Below are positions 11,408-24,340 of a stretch of 64,000 nt of DNA, in pieces. The notes beneath the pieces are model-generated. The model did no database searches. It was not told where the DNA came from and saw nothing but the letters and a program-made list of their open reading frames with translations. Origin of the DNA: Saccopteryx bilineata (Eukaryota > Chordata > Mammalia > Chiroptera > Emballonuridae); NCBI RefSeq assembly GCF_036850765.1, contig NC_089495.1, positions 69,540,410 to 69,604,409 of the forward strand. Reading direction: 5' to 3'. Both the position numbers and the translations under genes were made by a program. The number at the start of each line of letters is the position of its first letter. Within the stretch, counting starts at the first letter, position 1.

Positions 11408-11823
11408 GCCCTGGCGAGTTGGCTCAGCGGTAGAGAGTCGGCCTGGCGTGCGGGGGACCCAGGTTCAATTCCCGGCCAGGGCACATAGGAGAAGCGCCCA
11501 TTTGCTTCTCCACCCCCTCTCCTTCCTCTCTGTCTCTCTCTTCCCCTCCCGCAGCCGGGGCTCCATTGGAGCAAAGATGGCCCGGGCGCTGGGGATGGCT
11601 CCTTGGCCTCTGCCCCAGGCGCTGGAGTAGCTCTGGTCGCGGCAGAGCGACACCCCGGAGGGGCAGAGCGTTGCCCCTTGGTGGGCAGAGCCTCGCCCCT
11701 GGTGGGCGTGCCGGGTGGATCCCGGTCGGGCGCATGCAGGAGTCTGTCTGACTGTCTATCCCTGTTTCCAGCTTCAGAAAAATACAAAAAAGAAAAAAAC
11801 AAAAACAAAAACAAACAAAAAAA
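11408..11823 (+). mobile_element. Type-1 SINE, full length, young
   Basis: Head GCCCTGGCGAGTTGGCTCAG with A box and a B-box-like GGTTCAATTCC near 11463, a GC-rich body with intact CpGs, and a complex tail of A with C interruptions (11788-11823). A perfect 18-bp target duplication ACAAATGGATAATGCCTG is present at 11390-11407 and 11824-11841, indicating a recent insertion. Long open frames on both strands are artefacts of the body. Confidence 0.95.
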
Positions 11824-11841
11824 ACAAATGGATAATGCCTG

Positions 11842-12605
11842 CAACCCAATTTGATATTCAGAAAAGAATTAATTTATACTGCATTTGTAGTTAAATTATA
11901 CTTTAGTATTTAATGTTTGATGTGATTTAAGAAATAGAATATTTGAAGGTTTTTCAACATGGTGAAGATATTCAAAATTTAGTCAATAATTTTATCCTGT
12001 TATCAAAATTTTAAATGCATCTTCTTTTGTATACACGTGCATATTTTACAGCTATAATATGACTATTGCTGCCACTAATTTTCAGCTGTGCATCAGTATC
12101 TGCTCAGCCCTTTGCTGATTTAAGTTTCTTTTCAGAGCACATCATTCCCACCAACCACATTAATAAGGAAGGGATTTATTTGATGAGACCAGAAATAGAT
12201 TCTAGGTGAAGTGTTTGTTAATGACTACCAAGCACCAAAAAAAGCTACTGTCTTTTATGCAATTGAGAACTAGGCACGAAATTGGAAAGCCATCCTGCTG
12301 GCTGCAGAATCCCAAGACCACTGCCACAACCAGAAATCTCCCAAAAGCTGAAAATCACTGTGAGTAGCTATTGTCTCCAGCTTCAGACCACACAGCTCCA
12401 CCTTTTGTTAGATACATAACCAGTGACTTTATCCTGCACTTCTGTTAATACTGCCACAGAAAAGTCAAGTATCTCCAGATAGTGGCCAGCCAATATTTCA
12501 CCAGCAGCAGAAGTGTGACCTCTGCCTCAATTTTGTTTGCCAACTATGAGCAAGTATATCTGGGTAAACCAAATATACATCAAATCTAGAATTTTGGGAG
12601 TGACT
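11842..12605. other. Unassigned sequence, possibly an ancestral repeat
   Basis: No gene. The segment 12260-12600 (continuing after the next SINE at 13003-13080) has the feel of an old dispersed repeat (CTGCAGAATCCCAAGACCAC ... CAGTGACTTTATCCTGCACT), but I cannot name the family. Confidence 0.3.
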
Positions 12606-12620
12606 GAGAAATACAGTCTT

Positions 12621-12987
12621 TTTAAAAAATTTTTTGTATTTTTCTGAAGTTGGAAACGGGGAGGCAGTCAGACAGACTCCCACATGCACCCGACCGGCAT
12701 GCTCACCAGGGGGAGATGCTCTGCCCATCTGGGGTGTTGCTCTGTTGCAACCAGAGCCATTCTAGCACCTGAGGCAGAGGCCAAGGAGCCATCCTCAGCG
12801 CCCGGACCAACTTTGCTCCAATGGGGCCTTGGCTGCGGGAGGGGAAGAGAGAGACAGAGAGGAAGGAGAAGGGGAGGGGTGGAGAAGCAGATGGGTGCTT
12901 CTCCTGTGTGCCCTGGCCAGGAATCGAACCCGGGACTCCTGCACTCCAGGCCAACGCTCTACCACTGAGCCAACCGGCCAGGGCCTA
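12621..12987 (-). mobile_element. Type-1 SINE, full length
   Basis: Antisense type-1 SINE with T-rich start (12619-12640) and tRNA-like head in reverse complement at 12915-12985, B box GGTTCGATTCC intact. Target duplication GAGAAATACAGTCTT lies at 12606-12620 and 12988-13002. Confidence 0.93.
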
Positions 12988-13002
12988 GAGAAATACAGTC
13001 TT

Positions 13003-15607
13003 AACTTTCCAGTCTTTGCAAGACAACACACAATAAAAGGAAATGGAGAGGCCACCTCTCTTATCGACCACAGATACTTAAACATATTTTCTTACATTCA
13101 CATAAAAACACTACAAGTCAAATCACTCCATTTTGTCCATGAGAAAACTAAAACTAAAGGAGTTTAAATAATTTTCATACAACTAACTTCTGTGATTTCC
13201 ACTACACTTTCTAATTTTACTTCTACCTCCCTCTTTTTAAATGACTGCTATTTTTCCTTTGCTCATCCCAGTTAGCTTTTTATAGACTCTGCAGATATTA
13301 ACTGAGATTTCTCCTTGTCTGAACTTACTAAGCAGAATATAATGATAAAATTCAATTTTCTGTCCTTTAAACTTTTCTTTATCTTTTTATTTAACCACAT
13401 TAAAAGACAACAGAACATATTTATAACAAGGTGATATGTTAGTGAATTAAACTCTGTCAGGTAGTCTTATTTTAAAGGTAGATAAGTTAAAAATTGTATA
13501 CAGTACTTACATTTATGAAACAAGGAAAAGTTATTGGTTTTACTTTATTTTAGAATCCTGTTTTGTCCCATAGACATAGAATTGAAAATGAATGACACCT
13601 TTATATTGGTAAAAATTAAAAAAGAGAGATCAGTGAACTTGAAAAGACTAAAGTTCCACAAGAAGTGGGGAAGGAACCCTAGTAGTATGATATTGTAATT
13701 TCATGAAATTCCTTCTGGAAAACATAATGTTTTCTCTTATTTTCTTCAGGTAAAATTTAACAAAGAAAAATATATTTTGTTTTCTTATATACCATCATTC
13801 TTTATTCCTGATAATTGTCTTTAATAAGGTGAAGGTGTTTGATAAAAAAAAGACTCAACAAGTCTGGTTATATGTATCTTAACCCCCACTGTCTTTCAAA
13901 AATCTCTGCCTAAATTGTTGAAGAGTAAAGATATCCAAAATTAAGTACAATTTTGGATCCTGTTAACATTTAGTTCTCTTAATATGCCTTCTTCCCTTCA
14001 TACTATATCAATACTTTTATCTAGATTAGTCTAATTCCTGCTTTAAAAGTAATATGAATTTTCCATGAGTATATTTTATTGGCTTTTCAAAACTGAAAGA
14101 GTAAGTAGAGATATCTTATTTATTTCGACTTATACATAAGTCAATTACATGGATTACCAAAAAAAAAAGGAAAGAAAGGAAAAAGTGAAAGTATGACTGA
14201 AAACATAAAATCTATAAGTATATAGAAATATTTGCATTTATAAACATATAATAGTTTCATTAACTAATTATTTGGCACTAACCATTTTTTTCTAATTGGA
14301 AATAGTAATTCAGACCATAACATACACAGCTCAAGATGGCACTTTTACTTGCTTTATAAACTGCTATAAGAAAGATTTTTCTTAAATTATTCCAGGCCTT
14401 TTAAACCACAAGTTATTTTCCTCTTTCCTTCTTTCAATCTTTATAAAAAACAGTTATCTGTTTACTCTCCCATAGGCAAAATTTCAAGTATTGAAAAGTA
14501 AATAAAACATTTATGAGGAAGTAATCAGCAAGTTTAAAATAATAACTTTAATAGAAGCCATGTGCCATTTGGAGAACCACTAAGGAATAAGGTTGCTATG
14601 GTAGATCTTTGATGCCTTTTGATTACCTGTATTTCACTTCATCCCCTCCAAACAGCATGCATATTTACTTTGGTGTAATTCTCTCCACCATTTGTGTGGC
14701 ATGTTATGTCCTTTTATAGAAGCCACATGGCCAAATAGATGCTTTCTTTAACCTGGGACAGAGGGACAGAACCAGAGGTTTATCCCAAGATAAGGCTCAA
14801 CTGAGTGTGTTTGAGTCTTTGAATGTTGAGCAAATGACACCCTAACTGATGTTTAGATTCCTTTCTTTTTATAAAGTTAAAGCCCTAACTAGATTTTTTC
14901 TACTAAAAACCCATTCTGAATGTTTCATCATTCTTTTATGCTTATTTTTGCCAATTTTCAAACCTGGTTTAAAGATCATTAGTTGAATTTTTTAGACCTT
15001 ATATAATTTTATGTTTTTTCCCCAAAAAATTTAGTCAGTCAGTTTAAACTTGCAACCAAAGAACCCTAAATTAGTCAGAAATGAGTGGGAGAAATAGTGA
15101 ATTATTAGCAAGAGGTCCACAAGGAATATACCGTGTTTGAAATTATCTCTTTAAGAATGGATGAAAGAATGCACATTTCATTCATTTTCTAGATTAGAAA
15201 GCAACAGCATAAAGCACAGTGATAAAATAATTAATACATTTACTGGAGGCACAAGCTTCTGCCACCACAGAAAGTTATAAAGACTATTAAAGATCAGAGG
15301 ACCAAAGATAAGGTGACTACTGATAGTATACAAGTGTGAATAACTTGAAGGAAAGATAAAGAAGTCATTAACAGCACAAACAGAAAGTTGGAGAATTTCT
15401 GTGATCATGCTGTTAAGAAAGGTCTTTTAAGCCCTGTAACAGAGCTGGGATCGATGAAAATAATAACAATCCAAGTGTCATCACATGAGTTGCCATAATA
15501 CAATTCTAGTTAAATTTGCAGCCACTAAATTATAGCCTTGACGGGAGAAAGAGTAAAATAATTTAAGTGACAACATCTTTAAATATTCAAAAGGCTAGGG
15601 AATGCAC

Positions 15608-15641
<34 letters not shown>

Positions 15642-16112
15642 AAAGCACCCATCAATACATTTCTCTGGAATGAACTAAGAGAGATGGATAGTGTTAAGAA
15701 ATGAAGTGGCAAAGAAAATAAGAGCACAGTATCTTATAGGTTTGTGAGTGTTTGCCAATATTTTGACTTCTACTCTGAATAAAATGGTCATGAGCGGAGA
15801 AATGGCTTTAAAAGTTTACTCTTTATACCGTTCTGTCTCGTCACTCTATTACAACATGGGAGGGGCAGCGTGGAAGTTCAAAGACCAGCTAGGAGATTTT
15901 AAAATATTTTTTGAAAGAGATAGTAGTGACTTGAATTGAGATGATAGCTATGGAAGTCATAAAAATGGTATATCAGAATATATTTTAGAGAAAGAGTCAA
16001 CAAGTGAGCTGATAGATGTGTTTTGAGTAAAGGTAGTGAAAGGTAATCTAATGTTTTGGCCAGCACAACAGCACAAATGAAATAGACAGTAACAAGAAAC
16101 GGGAAACCCAAG
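13003..16112. other. Unique AT-rich sequence, no gene seen
   Basis: About 3 kb without a recognisable element or exon. It contains a T-run of about 26 at 15608-15633 that could be an old A-tail in antisense, but no element body was recognised next to it. Short open frames are at chance level. Confidence 0.4.
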
Positions 16113-16398
16113 TAGATGCACAGTTTCTGCAGATGGGTAATTGAAACTGTGAGGTTCCATGTTGGGCTTGTTAATTTAAAAATGCTTCTCATCATCACAT
16201 GAACTTGACAAGTAGACAGTTGAATGTGAGTCTGGAATTCAGTTAAAAGTTTTGATAGATGCACAGTTTCTGTTGATGGGCAATTGAAACCATGAGATTA
16301 CATGTTGGGCTTGTTAATTTAAAAATGCTTCTCATCATCACATGACCTTGACAAGTAGACAGTTGAATGTGAGTCTGAAATTCAATTAAAAGTTTTGA
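16113..16398 (+). repeat. Two-copy tandem duplication, 143-bp unit
   Basis: Units at 16113-16255 and 16256-16398 are head-to-tail copies that differ at roughly ten positions by eye. Both begin TAGATGCACAGTTTCTG and end AAAAGTTTTGA. The unit itself is not a repeat I recognise. The differences between the units show the duplication is not recent. Confidence 0.85.
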
Positions 16399-16812
16399 GA
16401 TGGAGGTACAAATATAAGAGTCATGAATATATAGATCATTCGATACAAATAATGAAACACTCTGGGACTAGATCTCCTCATCTGTAAATATATAGTAGTG
16501 AATTATGCAACAGGAGTATCTATATCTGCATGATGTAGAAAACCTTCTGTGGTCAGAAACCAGTTTATTTCAAATAACAACAAGTCTCCAGATGGGGAAT
16601 TCCAGGGTAGATTTGGTTACTTGAGAAAAATCCAAAGATCTAGACTTCTTTTTGACACACAAAAATGATTCTGGCCATGCAACATTTTTCTTTCTGGTTG
16701 TAAAAAGTTTACTCCTGCCCCAATGTCATATAAAATTCTGATCAAGAGAAAAAAGAATAAGTGTGTGAACAAATACAAGAAAAGCACAACTCTTCCAGAA
16801 ATATACACCAAA
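16399..16812. other. Unique sequence
   Basis: AT-rich; nothing recognised apart from the edges of the tandem duplication and the following SINE. Confidence 0.4.
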
Positions 16813-16822
16813 CTTAGGTAAA

Positions 16823-17180
16823 AAATATATTTAGTGAGAAGCAGGGAGGCAGAGACACACTTCTACATGCACCCAAACTGGGATCCATCCACCTGGCAAG
16901 CCCACCACTCTGCCCATCTGGTGCCCTTGCTCCCTTGCAACCAGAGCCATTTTTAGATCCTGAGGCAGAGGCCATAGAGCCGTCCTCAACACCCAGGAGA
17001 AACTCGCTCTAATTGAGCCATGGCTGCAGAAAGGGAGGAGAAGAGAGACAGAGAGAGGAGCAAGAGGGGGAGAGGTAGAGAAGCAGATGGTCGCTTCTCC
17101 TGTGTGCCCTGATAAGAAATCAAACTCAGGACAGCCACAAGCCAGGCTGATGCTCTACCACTGAGCCTACCAGTCAGGGC
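16823..17180 (-). mobile_element. Type-1 SINE, older copy
   Basis: Antisense type-1 SINE with several substitutions and small gaps. The head at 17105-17180 is diverged in the B box. It lacks a clear long A-tail at the left edge. Target duplication CTTAGGTAAA is present at 16813-16822 and 17181-17190. Confidence 0.85.
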
Positions 17181-17190
17181 CTTAGGTAAA

Positions 17191-18440
17191 TTTTATCATT
17201 AAGTCTGTATGATTTGTCCACCTATTACCATGAGAGAAGCTAGAAAATTCAGTAGTTTAGCTAAAGTTTACATATTAAGGAAGACAGGGGATTGATTGGA
17301 CTCTGAGTTAACAACTAGCAATATTGCCACAAACCACACTAGTGAATTTTAATGGTAAGTGAGAGGTAGTCATGATTCCTTGCAAGTGGGAATTATAATC
17401 ATCTGGAATAATTTTTCATATTAATGCACATACAAATACTCACTGATATTTAGTTACTGTTTTAGATGGCATTTTTCCTTTTCAAAACGTATTTGTTACT
17501 CAGGCATATGGAGGCATCAAATACATTATGAACCATTAAACTAGAAGATCTCAAAAAAATTAGGATAGTATAAACACAGAAATATAGACATATTGGATAA
17601 TACAGAACAAATAAATTGTGCTTTTCAGATGCTTTTACCATAATAAATGCCCCAGAGAACCAATCTCTACCAATTGTTATACATATTTTCTGTTCCATCT
17701 CTGGTGTTCTTACTGGAAGCACACCTTCACGTTGTCATTGTGTGCCCTGTGAGTACATCATGTGTATTCCATACTGCTGCAGGAAGATTTCTCAACCTAG
17801 TATTAGAAAAGGCAGCATCCTGTTTCTTAGAAAAAAAAGTCAAAGCATCTATTCCTCTCCCAAATTACATAACCTTTTTGAATTTGCTTCCTTAAAATAC
17901 TCACATGAACATAAAAAAAAATACACATGCAAACTGAAAGTATCCTTCAGATTCCACAGAGAGGATTATCTTAGTCATAAAGGAAAATGAACCTTGTGGA
18001 AACTTGCATTGAGGGACAAAAGGAAAAATATTGTACTTTTTAAAATTTTAATTCCACCAGTGACTCATCGAATGATCTAATTCTCAAACGAGATATGAAG
18101 TTTAACTAGTTTAAAAAAAATAAAAACTATTTTCCAATAGATAGGACTATGCTATTGAGTTTAATATAGCAATAAAGCGGTTTCACATATTCAACAGATA
18201 TTTACTGAATACTTACAATGTATCAGTGACTATAGATACAGTATATCTAGTATAATGTTGAAATAGAAAATTTTCTAAGATGATATTATATTTTTTAAAA
18301 TGAGCAGTGACAGGCTTTTGTTATACAATTTTTTTGTCATGACACAATATCATTCATATATTTTAATACCCATTTTTGGGGAAAATTATTTGATTTTTTT
18401 TTCTGTATTTTAATGACTATAGCAGAAGTTATAGTTTATA
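17191..18440. other. Unique AT-rich sequence
   Basis: The 124-codon open frame at 17616-17990 has no recognisable domain or splice context. I see no element. Confidence 0.4.
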
Positions 18441-18444
18441 AAAT

Positions 18445-18630
18445 AATAGTAAATATGTCAAGAGTATTTACTCTATAGAAGCCCTTGCATTACTTCATTT
18501 CAACCCACTGTCAACCCCAGGAGATAGAGACACTATTATTGTCTCCATTTGGCAAATTTGGAAATTCAAGCTTAGAAATAAGAAAATAGGAAGTCTTGAT
18601 TATAGAGTAAGGGTGAATCTTAGATTTAAA
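18445..18630 (+). mobile_element. MIR-like SINE remnant
   Basis: 'GCCCTTGCATTACTTCATTT ... CCCAGGAGATAGAGACACTATTATTGTCTCCATTTGGCAAATTTGGAAATTCAAGCTTAGAAATAAG' keeps the MIR order of Pu-rich, 'ACTATTATTGTCTCCATTT' and 'GGAAATTCAAG' blocks. Decayed, plus orientation. Confidence 0.6.
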
Positions 18631-20450
18631 AACAAATGAACATTCTTATAAGAACCCTAGCCATTAACCACCTCCCTTCACTTCTCATGCCTAATTTTTG
18701 TTGTTCTTGTTTTTGTTACATTTTGTGTCTCCACAAACTTTGTTTCTGCTGCTGTAGAGCATTTGTTCATTAGGTTGGCTTTCTCTGTAGCAAAATGTTG
18801 CTAAGTGCAATGCAAAACTAAGCTTAATATAAAACCTGTCTGTGCTCAGAATTTTTCCTCTGAATAAAAGAAACAAACAAGTGTAAAAATAATTGTGACA
18901 ATTCATTATAGGCTACAATTCTACAAAGATTAGGTGGGTATAAAACCCAGACTTGGACATGTCAAGGACATTATAATAGAACGATGTCTAAGGTAAGTCA
19001 TGAGAGAAAAGTTGGCATTTTCCAGAACTCCTACTCTTATCCATCATACAAATCATCTCACTCCACACCTACAATCCGTCTTATAAACTATTTAATTTCT
19101 TCAGTTGTTACTCAATAGTAAATATGTGATCTACCACAAACCTTAATTTCCAGAAATCACCATTATTTTTTCTGTTCTAGAAGATAAAACTGCCAGTTAT
19201 TTTACCAGAAAATGGATCTGTTTGGGAATAGCAGAAAATTCCAATCATGGCAAAGATGCTATAGCCAAAACTATAGGCAAGTTCAACAAGCATAGGAGAG
19301 AAAATTTAAGGGAGAGAAAAAGAAAGATGTTGTGAGAGACTGTTTTGAATGAATGTCCTTTGGAGGAAAGCGAGATGTCCACAGGCTGACAGTTTCTCAC
19401 TGGCTGCGTTGCCAGGCAAGAAAAGAAATGTTCCTTCCTCTGGCTGGAGTAGTGAGGTAGGATGGATTTGAAAGGTGCCTCTCTTCCTGTTAAGGTCTGT
19501 AATTAACAATTCTTCCTGTTGGATTCTGTAACTGACACAAGTGGTAGTTCACAAGGCATTCCTCTTCATGGCCTCTGGACTCTGCTGTAAAGAGGTTTCC
19601 CTTTATTATTCACATTTTCACTTCTCTTTCTTCCAAAATTTGAGTCTGCAACAGTCACTTGTAAAAAGGGAATAATGAAGGCTAGTGGATACAACTCCTC
19701 TCTTCCTGACAGCTCCTGCCCACCCCAGGCAGTTTCTTCCCAACTTGTTTCTTCATCTTTTTCTTTTCTAAACACTAACCCTTGTTCCTGTAAGCAGGTT
19801 CAACATTCTGTTTCCTAGGCTGAAATGATTAGTCAAATCCTTTTTCTCATTACCGAAACCTATTTTATGAATATCAGATAACTCAGGCCTTGTGTTTATG
19901 TATGCAAAATTATAAAATAATACAGTGAAATGTAAATATTTTAGTGCCATATCAATGATTTTCACACTTGCTGAAAACTGGTTATGAAAACATATCCATT
20001 AGTTTTTCTTGTAATCCTAGATGAAGACACTATTTACCAAATTCTCTTTTGAAATATTGATATGTCATTTCTTTATATTTTCTCCTGTCATTCTAATGAT
20101 TAGATATGTTCACCAAATTTTAAATAGATATTGATAATACAGTTTAACTGGCAGAAGAAATTTTTTTTCATTCTAGCTTCCACCGCTTTTCCTATTTTTT
20201 CAGCCTTTTAAATGCAAGTATAAAATAATTTTTCTTTATACTTCAATATAATAAAACATCCTTAAGTGCTTTTAAGTATTTCCTGGTTTTGCATATCCTT
20301 GAAAATGGCTTATAGAGAAATGTTTTGCAGTTCATCCACTAGTGCATTTTTTTCCCATCTAACTCTTTCTATAATTTTGTTTTAACTAGTTATCTTTTTA
20401 CTTCTACATACATGTCAAATTCCTTTTGCAGTTTTCTATAAAGATAAAGT
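18631..20450. other. Unique sequence, no gene recognised
   Basis: Includes a more GC-balanced patch at about 19310-19760 with short open frames on the minus strand but no domain signature. No repeat was confidently identified. Confidence 0.4.
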
Positions 20451-20454
20451 TAAA

Positions 20455-20600
20455 GCTAATAAGGATCTTAAAACACATCTAGTCTAATGATTTTGTTTTG
20501 CAGATTAAATAAAAGAATATTATTGAGAGAGAAAACAATTTATTCAAGGTTATATAGCTTTTTTATTGTGGCAGAACTAGAACTGAAAATAAATACTGGA
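20455..20600 (+). mobile_element. MIR-like SINE remnant (weak)
   Basis: 'AATAAGGATCTTAAAACACATCTAGTCTAATGATTTTGTTTTGCAGATTAAATAAAAGAATATTATTGAGAGAG ... GGCAGAACTAGAACTGAAA' follows the order of an old mammalian core-SINE with many changes. Confidence 0.45.
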
Positions 20601-21960
20601 TTTTCCTATTTAATATAACAGTAATGCCACCTACCTACTAACTATTGGAGCTTCTCCACGACATGCAAAATGAAAGGAAGAATGAAGTGTTCTCCCATAG
20701 AGTTTCTGGATTTGTGTCTCACTGACAGTATTTTAGAATGAAATACTCTTAGCTCTGCATTTAAGTTCTCTTTGGAGAAGATCCAGTCAACCAAACATGG
20801 GATGAAAAACAGTAAAAGAGAATAAATAATCTCTCTGTCAGTTACAATAACACTTTAAAACAACACAAAGATTAAACAAATGTTTTGTTTAAATATTTTT
20901 TGAGACTTTAGACTCCACTTAGTGAGTTTAAAGGAAATGTGTATATGTTATACATTTCTTGGACTATGTTAGAATCCATAAATCTTTTCTTTATTTCCTT
21001 TTGAGTAATTTTCTTATTATATTGGTGTTTCTAAATTTACTATAATTCATTCTCAATTTTACTCTTAAAATAATATGTTTAAAATATTTATTCAGAATAA
21101 TAGAGGAAAGGATTTGAGCTATGTTATATATATGTGCTTAGATAAGTCACTTTTCATCTGATTTATATTATCTGTTAAAAATATAATAATTTACAAAGGT
21201 CTTTGAGGATTAAACAATGTAATGTAAGTGAATGCAATTTTAATTTGTATAAATATATACAAAATATCGGGTTTTCTTAATGCACATCCAACTTCCCCGA
21301 ATTCTGTGCATACATACATATATAATGATACAATTCTACCTTTTTTTCTCCTTTGTACTATGTAACATGACATCTGGGAAGCAGCAAGGTACCTTCTCAA
21401 TGAAGCTTTTTGTTGCATCCCCCTCTCTACCTTCTGGAAGAGAATATAGAACTTCCATCTCTCTGGTCAAACACTACATTATCCAGTCCTTTATTCATGC
21501 AGTTGGTTTATTATTTATGTACTAATGCAGCTCCGTGAATTGAGAGTTTCCTGGTGACTTCTTTGGCCTTCTTTTCTGTGTTTTAACATAAAACTTTGTG
21601 AAGACTGAAGCAGATATTGGGGCTCTAACAATATGTTTATATACCCTTATTTCTTACAAATCAAACTTTGAATTTAGCGTCATTTTTACTGGTTTGTATG
21701 TTAAAATTTAACAGTATTTTTAATATATATTTTATGCAATCCAATTACATTACCATTTCACCCATTAGCAAACAAAAATGATACCAGAAGTAGAGCAAAT
21801 ACACAAATAGTCCCTTTTCATTTTTTCTCTTCTGACTCAGAATAATCCTTCACTATCCAAGTACATTCTCCAGTCTTACTTTAGTTTTTACCAAAATCAT
21901 CTGAACAATGAAAAAAATTTGAAGAATGGTCAATGCAAGTTAGTAGAGCAATATAAAAAG
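20601..21960. other. Unique AT-rich sequence
   Basis: No gene or element recognised; short open frames only. Confidence 0.4.
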
Positions 21961-21964
21961 TTAG

Positions 21965-22160
21965 AATAGATTCTCATTTAATCCTGATAATACCATATGA
22001 GTTAGGTTGCACACTATTCCTTTTCAGATAAGTGACTGAGGATCAAGAAAGTTGAGAAAGTTGAACAAATCCACCTAATTGTAAGTGGCAGAAATGGCGG
22101 TAGGGGGCAAAATTTAGCTCATTCTTTCTGTCTCCAGATTTTAAGCTCTCAATCATTATT
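21965..22160 (+). mobile_element. MIR-like SINE remnant
   Basis: 'TTCTCATTTAATCCTGATAA ... TTTTCAGATAAGTGACTGAGGATCAAGAAAGTTGAGAAAG ... AAGTGGCAGAAATGGCGGTA' reproduces the MIR core in plus orientation. Confidence 0.6.
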
Positions 22161-23619
22161 CTTTATTTTCTCAAGTGTCAACAACAAGAAAAAGTATATT
22201 GATTTAATGTTCTGAGAAAAATTAAATAAATATATATATCTCGTTTAAAGTAAGTTTTCTTATTGTGTATCTTTTCAAAATTAAATTCCCTTCTTTATAC
22301 CTACTTATAGTAAAGTATCTTTCACATTAATTAATTTAAGTTTCAGAAAAAGTATTTGGAAATGGAAAATTTACAGCATAAAGTAATGAATTCCTTGCCT
22401 CATTGTGTTTTTTATATACAAATTCTTCTATTGACTTTTTTTTCACTTATGTTCCAAAATACTTCATTCAGCATCACTAGTTCACCTCTTACTGTGCTTT
22501 CCAGCATGGACTTAGGCTTTTGCAATGAGTTTTTGAAAGGTAGTTCAACCTTTCAGAGAGAAGTGGGGAGTACTCTGAGCAGCGAGAGAGCTGTGACTAG
22601 ACCACAACTCTCCTACCCTACGACACTGTGGGTGTGGAACGCTGCTTCTGACAGCTTCCCAGAGAGACGGTGTGCAACCTCACCGATGAGCGCTGAGCAC
22701 TCAGTGGTAGCATGTGTTCAGTATTTCAGCTAATTTTCCATTCTGCATTTTCACTTAGGAGCCTCCGGTTTGAAACTTTATACTCTGTAAAATAATATAA
22801 ATGTTGGGGACAAAAGGAACATGAAGTGATGTAGGTAATAATGAGTGAAAATATTTAAGAACATTTTTTATTTGTAGTGAGCTTTAAATTTTTCAATAAA
22901 CCTTTCTTAACATTGTAATGTAAGCCCATACCAACCTAATGAAGTAAATAAAACATGTATTTTCATACTTTTTTTTTTTTTACAAATGGGAAAAACTAAA
23001 AAATTAGCTGACTTTCCTTAGGTAATGTATTCAGTAAGTTGCTTGAGCCTTAAAACATATATATGTTTACTTCCTCTTCACTTCTTTAATTACTTCCACT
23101 TCTTATTCAGATGATTGAGACATAGAAATTCAGTGATGTCTTCTTAACTCAGAACCTCAAAGGGGGCACTGGGATGTTAGATCCTACCATTATTAGGTAT
23201 TCCATGAGGTAGAATACCACAATTCGTAATAGCTCTCTACTGAATCAGTTTTACTACTTACAATCCTCCTCTAAGAATACTTAAGTCAGGTTCATATTTC
23301 TTTCAAATACACTTTCCGGATGATGGCTGAAAATTAAAAAATAAAGTTACTAGGAAAAATGTGGAAGACAAGCATATTACAAAAATGAGTTCTGTATAAC
23401 TTGGGGGATAGGTAAAGTAGCACACTTTATACACTAATTGACAAATACAGAGCTTTTATTTAATTGTATGGTCTTTCTCAGTTATTCAGCAATGCACTTT
23501 CTGGTGATAAGGAAACACTAAATCCATATTTAGTAGTCCAATCATTTTTTCCAACTATCTTTATCTTAACTATTCCTAGCAGAAGTGGCTATACCTGAGT
23601 GAAAAATCTGTATAACTTT
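22161..23619. other. Unique sequence with a GC-richer patch
   Basis: A 125-codon open frame runs 22356-22733, and its second half (22540-22730) is more GC-balanced with a few CpGs. I recognise no domain, start context or splice pattern. The rest is AT-rich and featureless, with a T-run near 22970-22981. Confidence 0.35.
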
Positions 23620-23633
23620 AAAAGTTAAGTTGA

Positions 23634-23827
23634 GCCTGACCTGTGGTGGCGCAGTGGATAAAGCGTCGACCTGGAAATGCTGAGGTTGCCGGTTCGAAAC
23701 CCTGGGCTTGCCTGGTCAAGGCACATATGGGAGTTGATGCTTCCAGCTCCTCCCCCCTTCTCTCTCTCTGTCTCTCTCTCCTCTCTAAAAATGAATAAAT
23801 AAAATTTTAAAAAATAAATAAATAAAT
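23634..23827 (+). mobile_element. Type-2 SINE, full length
   Basis: tRNA-headed SINE of about 195 bp. The head reads GCCTGACCTGTGGTGGCGCA, the A box is TGGCGCAGTGG and the B box GGTTCGAAACC. A short CT-rich body is followed by AATAAATAAA-type tail repeats. Perfect 14-bp target duplication AAAAGTTAAGTTGA at 23620-23633 and 23828-23841. The head is distinct from type 1, so it is an independent tRNA-derived family. Confidence 0.94.
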
Positions 23828-23959
23828 AAAAGTTAAGTTGAATGCTTTCAATATCAAAAGGCAGTTGAAAATAGAAACAGTCATGCATTTTAGTTCATGA
23901 GATTTTTCAACCTTAGTTATTTCCCATTAAGTGATAGTTCAGATTAATAGTATTTGGTA

Positions 23960-24340
23960 TCCTCCCACTGCTATAAGAGAAAGTTCCATCTACTTAGAAT
24001 GCCTGTTCCGTCTACATTACTTACATACATTCCTAGTCATATGCTTAGAAAAAGTTTCTCAGATCCTGCAGTTCTTATTATTTGAAATGCATTTATATAA
24101 CTGAGCTTTTCTATTTTTTCTCAATCCATATTAAATGCTGCCGGCTCAAGTCATGCAATTTGCATAAAGACACCCTGACTCAAGCTCCTTGTTCTTTAAA
24201 TCTCTACAGTCATCATGTGTCCATGACATTTACTTGGCACCCCTCTACCATTTGGCTTGGGTTTATACATTATTTGTGGTACGTATTTTTTCTTTTCTCC
24301 CCTAGAAGGAGGCATTATGTGTCTTAAAATTTCTTTTCAG
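23960..24340 (+). mobile_element. L2-like LINE 3' remnant (probable)
   Basis: 'CTTAGAATGCCTGTTCCGTC', 'ATGACATTTACTTGGCACCC', 'TTATACATTATTTGTGGTAC' and 'TTTTCTCCCCTAGAAGGAGG' occur in the order seen in the 3' end of L2. Strongly decayed. Confidence 0.45.

Noticed and set aside
11377..11854. Overlapping 60-155-codon frames on both strands
   Set aside because: They are produced by the GC-rich, stop-poor body of type-1 SINEs and recur in every young copy.
17616..17990. 124-codon open frame
   Set aside because: No recognisable domain, AT-rich composition like the surroundings, overlaps an equally long frame in another phase.
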